Shown piece by piece: positions 55,265-64,000 of a stretch of DNA of 64,000 nt (positions are counted from its first letter, which is position 1; each line of letters opens with the position of its first letter). The DNA lies in the NCBI GenBank assembly GCA_039583875.1, contig CM077149.1:23883194-23947193 (forward strand), given 5' to 3'. A model generated the notes under the pieces. That model did not search any database. It saw only the letters and a list, made by a program, of their open reading frames with translations, and had not been told where the DNA came from. The position numbers and the translations under genes were made by a program. The stretch comes from Platanthera guangdongensis. Its lineage: Eukaryota > Streptophyta > Magnoliopsida > Asparagales > Orchidaceae.

Positions 55265-56170
55265 GGCTATATAAATACATGTGCATACCTTCCTGACACT
55301 TTCCATTCACCTGGATATAGCCCTGCTGTGATGCCGAACCCAAAGGAGATCAAAGAGTGCCTTAGTCGAGCTCGCCAGGCCTCTGCTGCTCACGTGGCTG
55401 CCCTGACAGCGGTCCCAGTCGCTGTGCCACAGTGTGGCTCGGCCAAGCCCGACTACGCCAAGAGGGCGAAGCTATTTCCTCAAGCGGACGAGCCCATTTA
55501 CAATGACCTGAGGATCACCTTGGAGCATGGGACCGGCTCCTCCACTCTGCCCTCCCCTGAAAGGGGCAAGAACATTATCGTAGTCTGCGATGGCCCGAAC
55601 AACAAACCTGACGATATGGGGGATGCCACGCCACGAGACTCCACCCCGCGAGTCAAGACAACTCTTGGGGACTCACGATTCATGACTCCAGAGATCCATC
55701 CCCGGGACCCAGCCCCTCCATTTGGTACCTTGGGGGTGGGCTCGCAGCAGCCGAGCTCGTCGGTGTGTGCCCCTTCCCCTCAGTGAGTTGTTGTGACCAC
55801 GGGGGCAGGCGTGGAGACCATCCCCGTCCCGGGATTCGAACTTCTCTCACCGGGAACACGCTGCCCGGGGTGCGGGAAGAACCTGAGGTTTGTCCCTCCC
55901 CGCACCTCCTTGGAGTTGCGGAGCTCGTCAGGTAAATTTTATCTTGGATTCCTGTCACGCGTTCTTCCAGCACACCTCCCTTTGTTGATGTTTGTCTCCA
56001 CAGCTCCCCCCAGCCAATCCGCTACTGAGGAGTCTTCGCGGGCAGCCCATCACTATCCCCTCCCCTCCCCGAGCTCGCTGGACTCTTACTTATACCATGG
56101 AGTGGAGCGAGGCGAGATGACCAGGAGGGGGATCAAGCTTCTCAAGAAACTGGTGTGCGGGCTGCGCTAG
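55265..56170 (+). CDS. Unidentified two-exon gene-like unit L
   Basis: GGCTATATAAATAC (55263-55276) is a TATA box. ATG at 55331 starts MPNPKEIKECLSRARQASAA. Exon 1 runs to 55931 with a single TGA at 55784-55786. A 72-nt intron (GTAAAT at 55932, CCACAG to 56003) has a length divisible by three and no stop. Exon 2 ends at the TAG at 56168-56170 after RRGIKLLKKLVCGLR. The product of about 255 residues has RCPGCGKNL and proline-rich parts; no family was recognised. It may be an accessory ORF of a Tat-like element or captured host sequence. Likely 3' end signals are near 56460-56530. Confidence 0.4.
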
Positions 56171-56559
56171 GTGTGAATTCAATGAGGCATTACAACGCGA
56201 CTAGGCGCGTCTTGCTAATGAGGTGCGAAGCAGCCAGGCGGGCGAGATGACATCCCCTTCTCAGCTCCTGCATGAAATAGATGACGGCCTCTCGGTGGTG
56301 CAGTGGAACTCGGGGCAGATTCACGAGTTCCTTCGCGCGCGGTAGTCTTGGGTACGGGGGCTGCGAGGCCGGGGTAGATAAAAGACGGCTCCCTTGCCGA
56401 GCAGACCAGTACTCTCCCCCTGGTTTTCCCCTGCCCGCGCACCCTGCTTCTTTATTCCTGGGCTGTATTGTTGTAATAAGTAACTCCAAACATTCTTAGA
56501 TGTGCTTTGTGTTTGAATAATAGTGATTAAATTGCTTCTTATTTGACTTAGCCTTCGTT

Positions 56560-56660
56560 AGGGCGCGCTAAAAGTCGGCGAGCTGGGGGTTCGCGAGCTT
56601 GGATGGCGAGCCGGGCCGATTGGATAGCTTGTCCCCCAAATTACTTCTATAAATAGCCCC
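56560..56660 (+). promoter_or_regulatory. Promoter of accessory ORF J
   Basis: GGCGAGCT, GCGAGCTTGG and GGCGAGCCGGGCC words (56575-56620) precede CTTCTATAAATAGCCCC (about 56644-56660), a near-ideal plant TATA box. A CT-rich leader follows to about 56760. Confidence 0.6.
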
Positions 56661-56689
56661 CCCCCTCTCCACCAACCCTCGTACCACTG

Positions 56690-58351
56690 CCTTAACAGCT
56701 TACTCTTTTTCTCTCTTCCCGCGCTTTTCTTCTTTCCTACTCGCGCTCCACCCCTTCTTCTGCGAGCATCGGCAAGACCAACCCTGACACCGACGACCAC
56801 ACCAAATGCGCCCAGAACTTTACTAACTACTGCTTCTTCGAGGGGAATACCACCGAGGAGGAGCTCGCGAAATTTGTCGGCGACCACGTTCCGCCGGGCT
56901 TCGAGGCACGCCGACCGAGGCAGGGGAGGCCATCAACACCTTTTATGATGACGAGCTCGCGTTCCCCATCTCTCACTTTAAGGTGGGGCTGCGCCTCCCC
57001 CTCTGGCCAGAGAACCGGCATATTTTTAAGTACTACGACGCGGTGCCCGCGCAGCTGAATTCCAATGTCATCGCCATGATGGTGGCGTTCGCAAGCTACC
57101 TCCGGCGAGAAAGGATAGTGTTCAACCTGACTGTGTTCAGGAAACTCTTCTCCTACAAGGCGATGCTAGATGGGGTCGCCTAATTCAGGGGCTCGCTGCT
57201 CAAAGTTCACGAGATCGCGAACAAGCATCACAATTGGATGTCCAAGATCGCCTTCATCATGGGCGATCTCGACAACATCCATTACTCGCCCCAGTAGAAG
57301 GGCGAGGAGGTTTACCGCCCGCCGCCGTGTCTGGAAATGATGCCTACATCCACAAATACTTCCACCACAAGGACTTCTAGGTCGCCTTTCTGCGAAGGGG
57401 CCTCAACGTGCTCCGCCCCGTTCTGCCCGGCGAAGGTATTATTCTCTCCACATTGCCAAGCTGGCCAGATTGCCGAGCTCGCCATATTGCCGTTGAAAAT
57501 CTTCTAACTTTTCCAAGTTTTTTCCTTGTAGGGGAGCCGCTAATTCCCGTGAACCCTCCATTTGCGTACTCTGGATTGTACCCGGACCCTCTCGCTAGCG
57601 AGTAGGCCGCGGTGGCGGCCTGCCGAGATGAGGCGGCCTTCTCCCATCCTTCTTCCAGCAAGAGGCGACCTGTGGATGCGGGATCAAACCCACACCATCG
57701 CCAACAACCACCCAAAAAGATGCGGAAAGCCCTGCTGGCTCCCCGGGTGAAATAACAACAATAACATCAATCAAACCCAAAGTACATAAGCTCGCCCGAG
57801 GCCATCCCCGATGCGTCGTCGGAGAGCCCGCTGAAAGAAATCACCAGCAAGAAGTGGAAGGGCGGCGAGACCACTGCTCCCCCTGTGGCGATCTCTCCAC
57901 CTCCTTCGGCGAAGAGGACGGCTCGCAAGCTCGGCGTTCCAAAAGACATCCCCTCTACAGCTTTGGAGGGTGGTGGAAGGACTCGACGGGCAAGGTCATG
58001 GTGCAGTGGGACAAGCTGGCCCACCGTGTTTCCATCTCCACCCTTCACACCTCCTGGCATGACCGCGAGCCCGCCACCGGTCATGCTTACGCCCTCGTCT
58101 TCGGCATCTATGGTTGAGAGGACGTCGGGGCCTAAAAGGGCATGAACCTGCGGTAGCTTGGCCATGAGGGCCTGCAGGCCCACCTGCGAACCCTGGAGCT
58201 CCATCACATGTTGGTCCGCTGCAGCTTCGGCCTCAGCAACCAACTTCAAAAAACCGAGAAGGACCGTGACGTCGCCAAAGACAAGGTCGCCGACCAGGCG
58301 AGGCAGCTCGTCATCGCTGAGGGTCTTCTCACCCAGGCCGCCTGCGGATTG
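56690..58351 (+). pseudogene. Accessory ORF J, putative gypsy-type transposon domain, 5' exons
   Basis: The reading includes TTEEELAKFVGDHVPPGF, then after a frameshift near 56905 FYDDELAFPISHFKVGLRLP, VPAQLNSNVIAMMVAF and FNLTVFRKLFSYK, which resembles the putative gypsy-type transposon (Transposase_28-like) domain seen in extra ORFs of Tat-type elements. Stops occur at 57181-57183 and 57296-57298. A 97-nt intron is proposed at 57436-57532 (AAG|GTATTA ... CTTGTAG). The second exon is basic (SSSKRRPVDAG, KKMRKALLAPRVK) and ends with a coiled coil (LQKTEKDRDVAKDKVADQAR) before the donor GTGAGT at 58352. The family call is by eye only. Confidence 0.5.
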
Positions 58352-58394
58352 GTGAGTATCGAGCTTCCTCCTCCCTCCTTTACTTAAAATATTC

Positions 58395-61300
58395 TGCGCT
58401 GTTGTTAACGAATTCTTAATTGATATATTCGCATCGGGTCCGAAAACTTGATGTGGTTAAAACTCCAAAAATTGCTGAGAATTCTCGCGGCGCCCCGGGC
58501 GGTTTATTTAAGGAAAAAGGCTGATTCATTTTTATTTAGAAATTGGGGCGTGCTGATTTATTTATTTGGATATAAAACGGTTTAGATCGAGTTTTAACGA
58601 AAGGAGGCAATTGCACCTATCGCGTGTAGTACAAGATATTCCGGTGTGGAATATCGAGGTCATATTATTCTCGAGGTCGGTTCGATTATTTTTACTCTTC
58701 CCTAGAGGGGACTATTATTTTACCAATAATTATCTTGTCGGGATATTTTTTATATATAATAAAAAGGCAAAAGAAAGACAGAAAATAAAGCATAAAAGGG
58801 ATAGCAATAAAGGTGGAGCCGATGAAAAGCTTAGCGCGATGGAATCGAATAAAATTTGAACTAAAATAAACTTTTAATAAAAAGAGATCCTAAATTTCAA
58901 ATTAATTAAGGCGGAGACTTGGCCGTGGACGTTCCACTAGAATGGGCACACCTAGCTATAGGGCTATCACTCACCTGAACGCTAAGACTATTTGACCGGT
59001 CTCTCGTCCGACGAAGGATTCCTCTTAACGCCTGCATTACGTTAAGAACCCCGTTATTGGGTGGGGGACCCAATTCGGTAGAGTTTGCGCCTCCTCTCTC
59101 GAGGGTTAGTGCGGAACTCTCTTTACCAAAGGGTGATCGGTCCATACGCATGGCCACTCGGTTAGCTAGCATATGGACTACGAAAATAGGGCCCACATAT
59201 CGATTATGTGGTCCTACGCTTCGTAAACCCTAGGCAAACCTTAAGTAATTTTAATTAATTATAAAATAAGGACCTTTTATTATTTAAAGCTATTTTATCT
59301 GTCTCAATGCTCTTCGATACTGAGGGCTAAGAACGGTTAGCCACTCATCGGAATGGGGACGGCAGGCGGCGAAAGCAGTATATAATGTAATAAATGAAAG
59401 CATGAAAAGAAAGCAGTAAAGGAAAACAGTAAATAAAGCAGTACATTGTCTGTCCTACTCAAACGAGTAGAATTAAAATGAAAGCAGTAAAGAGCGAGTC
59501 TCGACGCAAATGGGTGGGCGGGAGAAATTAAAGCGAGTCCTACTCAAACGAGTAACATCACGCACACACTCTCGAAAGAAATTAAAACTCAACACATGCA
59601 CACTCTCGACAGAAATTAAAACTCACGCACTCTGCTCGACATGAAAGTAAAATCACGCACACAAATCCTACTCAAATGAGTAGGGAAAAATAAATACGCG
59701 TCCTACTCAAATGAGTAGGAGAAAATAAATGCACTCACTCTACGAAAAGTAAAACAAACTCACTCTACTGAATTGAAAACACACACACTCTACTGAAAAC
59801 AAAGCGTCATTTAACTCTTAACGAGTAGGCGGAAATAAATGCACACACGTGCAGAAATGAATAAAAACTAAGTTATCTAAAAATTAAAATGACTGCATTT
59901 CTACCACTACAATGCGATAGAAATGCATAAAAAGTGAAAAGAAAAATTAAACGGGAACAAAGTTTTGCAAATAAAAATAAAAAAGCAAGTGCTCGAAAAA
60001 TAAAAACAAATACATTTCTACTGCTAGAATGCGGTAGAAATGAATAAAAAGAAGACGAAAAAATTAAACGGACAAAAGTTTTAAATGAAAATTGAAATGC
60101 TCGAAAAATTAAAACAACTACATAATCATTCTTATAACTCCGTAAAAGCGTGTAAAAAGTGAAAATAAAATAAAAAGAACCAAAAAGTTTTACAATATAA
60201 ACAAGAAAATCTAAGTTAGTAGAAAAAATGAAAATCACTTTAAAAACATTTTTACGGGTTTATAGGAATGAATAGAAATTATAAAAAACCTAAGTCTAAC
60301 AAAAGCTAATGAAAAACATAATGAAAACATAGAAGTAAAACTATACTCATACACTCAAACACGCATTTTGAAAGACGAAAAAATAAAGTTAAAACAAAGC
60401 ATAAATAAGATTGTATAAGAGTGGCCACATAGATTAAATCTGAATCCATAGAAAGAGAAAAAATCTAAAAATTTTATTAAGCAAAGTAGGAGATTACAAA
60501 ACTAAGAAAATAAAGGAGGGGGAGAAATTCCCTTACATAGCATTTGGAATTCATTTCAGCAGCATTACACCTATACAAAATGGCCCAAAAATGTGGAACA
60601 TGAGCTCTTACAAAACACAAGTATTTATAGGAAAAACAATTTGAAGAACACGCCCTCTGACACGGGCGTGTCAGGGGGCATGTCACTACTATTGAAGATT
60701 TGATCCGGCGAGGTGGTTGACTTCGGGCAGGACACGTGTCGATATTGCGGCGGTCACGCCCCAGGTCACGGGCGTGACTATGGGCGTGTCGGGGAGGTAG
60801 AAATAGGCGCGGGTTGCGTCGAAATGTCGCCGCGCGGGTCTTGTCAACCTGATGGAGGAGTACATGTGGAGGTCACGCCCATGTCTCTGTCTACACGGGG
60901 CGTGTTGGGTTGGTCTCGAAGAATGTCGTGAGCATTATGTCGAGTCTGGAAGTTGTCGAGCGGAAAATTTCGAGAGCAAGTGACACAGGCATGTCGGGTT
61001 GGCTGAAACGGGAGTGTCAGGTTGGTCGACGAACGTCGAGTGCATTTTCGTCGAGCGGGAAGCCTTGATCGTCGAACGGGAATAACACGAGCGTGTCGGG
61101 TCATTGGACACGGGCGTGTTGGATCGGTCGACAATCGTCGAATGCAAAATGTCGAGAGCTGTGACACGGGACTCGGTCACGGACGTGTCATATTAGACAC
61201 TGGCGTGTGTCTGGGCGTGTCAAGCTTTTTTCACCAAAAATTGCTGATTCAGTGGAAGTTGACGTGTCACGCCCTGGTCACGGGCGTGACCAATTTTACA

Positions 61301-61484
61301 CGGGCGTGACCTTGTCAATTTTTGCACATTTTCCTGAAAATTTCAGGAAACAAAAATAACTTAAGTTAGAATAATTTTTACAAAAAAGAAACAATTTATT
61401 AAAGAAAATTAAGCAAAAATAACGAAAAGAAATGAAAACGACTTAATTAATGTACATAAAAATAGGTATATTTACAACTCATCA
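58395..61484 (-). repeat. Solo LTR I, Athila/Tat-like, in an intron of J
   Basis: On the minus strand it begins TGATGAGTTGTAAATATACC at 61484 and ends near 58395; ATTC flanks both sides (58391-58394 and 61485-61488). Removing it leaves an ordinary short intron (58352-58394 plus 61489-61502). It has an array of CACGGGCGTG words (60650-61310) and a minus-strand TATA box CCTATAAATACTT (about 60633-60621). The long U5 (58400-60600) is AT-rich with CTACTCAAACGAGTAG repeats (59455-59830) and holds no gene I can support. Confidence 0.6.
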
Positions 61485-61502
61485 ATTCTCCTCTTCCATC
61501 AG

Positions 61503-61722
61503 GATGCCAAAGACGCCGGGGAGTTGCGGGCTCGCAATGCTGAGCAGGGGGAGGAGATCGCCCAGCTGCGCGCCTGACTTGCCGAGCTGGAGGGGCGAAT
61601 GCGAGGCTAAAGGAGGATAATCAGAATCTCAACCGCGAGGTCCGCCGCCAGGCAAAGATCTTTTTCCCGGCCAGCTATGCCGATCCTACCGTCCCCTATA
61701 AGAGGCCGAGGATCTTTGGCGA
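61503..61722 (+). pseudogene. Accessory ORF J, 3' exon
   Basis: After CTTCCATCAG the reading DAKDAGELRARNAEQGEEIA continues the coiled coil, with a TGA after QLRA (61577-61579) and a frameshift near 61610, then NLNREVRRQAKIFFPASYAD, VPYKRPRIFGD. It is cut at 61722 by Tekay-like LTR K. The rest should continue to the right of K, outside the window. Confidence 0.5.
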
Positions 61723-61784
61723 TGTAACACCCCAGTTTTGCAAGAGAGTCAGTGTGTAGTTCTGGAAAAATTTGGGTTCTGGCA

Positions 61785-62450
61785 GGAGGCACACGGCCTG
61801 CGACACGGGCGTGTCGCAGGGCGTGTCGAGGCCGTGTCGACACTCGGCCCAAGTGTCGACACTTTCGCTCGACAAAGTGCAGAGAGTGGGGCACACGGCC
61901 TGCGACACGGGCGTGTCGCAGGGCGTGTCGAGGCCGTGTCGACACTCGGCCCAAGTGTCGACACTTTCGCTCGACAAAGTGTCGAGAATGAGGCACACGA
62001 CCTGCGACACGGGCGTGTCGCAGGGTGTGTCGAGGCCGTGTCGACACTCGGCCCAAGTGTCGACACTTTTGCTCGACAGGGTGTCGAGACTGGGGCACAC
62101 GGCCTATGACACGGGCGTGTCACAGGGCGTGTCCCGCTTGGTCGGCGATCTTCGCTCGATGTTTTTCCGTGGTGTCGACACAAAGCCTGTCGACGGGTGT
62201 CGAGACTTGGCACACGGCTTGGGACACAGGCGTGTCCCTGGCCGTGTCACCTCTCGGGTTGGTTTTGGGGCCGTGTCGTTGGAGGCACACGGCCGGCCAC
62301 ACGGCCGTGTCACTGGGGACACGGGCGTGTCGGATTGAACACGGGCGTGTCGGATGCCCGTGTGCGGTTCCAGTCGCGTCGATTTGAGACGGCGAATGAG
62401 GCACACGGCCCTGGACACGGGCGTGTGCCAGGCCGTGTTCGGCCCAGATT
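61785..62450 (+). repeat. Tandem inverted-word array in LTR K
   Basis: Units of about 103 bases starting CACACGGCCTGCGACACGG are repeated three to four times (61790-62110), each with GTGTCGACAC and CGACACTTTCGCTCGACA. Further CACACGGCC and ACACGGGCGTGT words continue to 62445. Chance ORFs up to 188 codons run through in at least four frames. Confidence 0.85.
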
Positions 62451-62723
62451 TTCTATTTTCCAGGCGAATCGTGGCCATTCTTTTCTGGTTTTGGGATCTA
62501 ACGGTTCAGGCCATCTCTTGGGAAGTTAAGTCCGATTTTAGGGCTGGAAACCCTCATTGTTTTCCAAGTCTTCTCTTTCAAAGTTCTAAAGAGAAGCTAG
62601 AGCAAGGAGGAAGGAGAAGAAGGTCTTGGGCTATTGGAACGATTTCGGTACTCCAAATCGCGAACCGAGTCCAGATCCGTGGAGCTTAGATCGTTGCGAA
62701 GGTTTTCATCCGGCTATTTTTCT

Positions 62724-62747
62724 ATGGCAAGTAAGAGGAGTCGGAAC
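62724..62747 (+). CDS. Leader ORF in LTR K (MASKRSRN)
   Basis: ATG GCA AGT AAG AGG AGT CGG AAC is followed by GTAACG. Codon number, position and donor (GTAACG) are the same as in LTR F, although the surrounding DNA differs. This suggests selection on a short basic Gag leader and its donor. Confidence 0.5.
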
Positions 62748-64000
62748 GTAACGACATCTCTCCTCTCGGTCTTTAGGATGCATGTTTGTAGCATCGTTTT
62801 CTTCTAGATTTTGGGCACCAACTACTCGAATGAGAGATGTTTTGGTTGCCAAGGTTCAAGAGGAACCTCCGGGTTGATTGAGTCCGTCCCCGGCATATTT
62901 TTGCATTAGAGATCCGCTCCGCTAGTGGATTAGGCATGGTGGGTGAAGCCGTAGTCGCGACCGTTAGTCCGACTCGGTGATGTTGCATACGAACTTAGAG
63001 ATTCGTAGAGATTCCGTTGCGGCAACATGCCGTTTGTGTTGTGGTGGTGAATTCCCTTTTGTTTGAAAAGATACGTGTAGTCGGAACCGGACAAGGTTAG
63101 CTCCTCGTGGCGGTAGATGGTTTCCTTGAGGGACAAGGTTAGCTCCATATGAGTTGGAGATGGTTTCCTTGGTGGACAAGGTTAGCTCCGCACGAGTTGG
63201 AGATGGTTTCCTTGGTGCGCGGGAACGCTGCAGTACAAATTAGGGATTATGGTGTATTTAGTCTTGGATTGTGATGTGCCAAGGCGTGGCTATGTCTCTG
63301 TGGTCGTCTGGCTATCCCGTGACATGTGCGTTATGTATGGAGAGTGTCCTAGCGAGACTAGTCCCCTTCTGTGAGACTGACGAGAATGCCAAGCTTGGGG
63401 CAAGCCCGGGCAATGAGGCCATGAGCGGGTGGGGTCCAGCAAGGCTTCTTAGAATCAGTCAGTCTGTTTTTGTTGGAATCCTGACATGAGACGTCAGAGC
63501 TTGCAGGCAATCCCAGGGCTAAGCCCACGAGCGGGTGGGGCCTTGGCAAGAATTCCTTGTGGCGGCCTGTGCGCCGTTTGAGGGAGTTGTGTCTCCCTTA
63601 GTGTTTGCGGCTTTATGCCAATGGGGAAATGTGAGTACCCAAATGATGTGATGTTGTGCTAGATGCATACGCAGTAGGGTGCCTTGGGTGAAGCCCGGGT
63701 ATTGCATTCATGTTGCATAGTAGGCCCTTTTATTATATGCTCAACCAATAGAGAACATGTTTGATGATTGAGACATCCAAGCCTGTTTTAATATTTTTCT
63801 GTTTATAGCTATTTATATTGCATATGAAGTGCTGACTTGCAGGTTGTAGGGTTCCCCGGGGTCGGTTAGGGATGGCCGGGAGGAGATGTGTTGTTACACA
63901 GTTTGAGGTCAGCCTTTGCTGACCCACGTTACTAATAATTTTTACAGGGCAAGGATCGCATGCAGGAGCGAGCACGCCAGCCAGAAAGGCCTAAGCCCCA

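Larger units (their letters stand above)
61723..64000 (+). repeat. LTR K of a Tekay-like element, running off the window
   Basis: It starts TGTAACACCCCAG after GGCGA (61718-61722), the expected left target duplication. It shares the ACACGGGCGTGT array, the leader position and general layout with LTR F but is otherwise different. TTTTTACAG at about 63941-63949 is an acceptor-like site, followed by an open frame GKDRMQERARQPERPKP to the window end. By comparison with LTR F the LTR end should lie just beyond 64000. Confidence 0.75.

Noticed and set aside
59340..60480. Satellite or origin-like AT-rich repeats with CTACTCAAACGAGTAG
   Set aside because: Copies are few and irregular and lie within the U5 of LTR I; simple-sequence drift is sufficient.
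61607..62338. Overlapping ORFs of 120-188 codons on both strands (HTACDTGVSQGVSRPC and similar)
   Set aside because: They lie in the inverted-word array of LTR K, which is open in most frames because the repeated words lack stop trinucleotides. The same happens at 19226-19762 and 26423-26959 in LTR F.

Overview
This window is plant nuclear DNA made almost entirely of nested transposable elements. The supporting evidence is Ty1/copia elements of the SIRE/Maximus type, chromodomain Ty3/gypsy elements of the Tekay/Del type, Athila/Tat-like Ty3 elements with an ATHILA ORF1-like gene, a CACTA transposon, AT-rich introns and initiator-Met or Asp-type primer-binding sites. I see no convincing host gene, no tRNA or rRNA and no CRISPR. 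The species cannot be named from the sequence; an angiosperm is likely. Element letters below are mine.

Layout. 1-4520 is the 3' part of Athila-like element A (+), which sits inside the left LTR of copia element B (-, visible to 12706). B lies in the LTR of an old chromovirus C (-). C's LTR is also split by element D (+, 13186-45896, target duplication GGACA/GGATA), an Athila-like element with no polymerase. D's 5' LTR is split by copia element E (+, 14448-35922, ACATC). E's integrase is split by Tekay-like element F (+, 19104-28606, CTACC/CTACT). D's ORF is split by CACTA element G (38666-41549, CCG). C resumes at 45897: the rest of its LTR, its chromodomain, a 4.7-kb solo LTR H (46942-51634), then its integrase, RNase H and RT on the minus strand to about 54486. 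From there to 61722 lies a Tat-like region: a minus-strand promoter, an unidentified two-exon gene L, and an intron-containing plus-strand ORF (J) resembling the putative gypsy-type transposon domain. One intron of J has been entered by solo LTR I (58395-61484). A further Tekay-like LTR, K, starts at 61723 and runs off the window.

Relative ages read by eye from LTR pairs agree with the nesting: F about 0.4% divergent, B about 2%, E about 5%, D about 10%.

Three themes recur across unrelated families. (1) Nearly every LTR carries, upstream of its TATA box, an array of short CpG-rich inverted repeats with a word peculiar to that family. In D and E the same word plus a TATA box is repeated inside the element, just upstream of the accessory ORF. 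(2) Four Tekay-like LTRs (C, F, H, K) carry a short basic leader ORF (MAPKR, MASKR, MASRR, MPPRS) ending in phase 0 at a GT. In F the gag frame resumes after an AG with no ATG, so Gag appears to be started in the LTR and spliced over the primer-binding site. (3) F has a second, 76-nt AT-rich intron at the gag-protease junction whose retention gives Gag and whose removal gives Gag-Pol.
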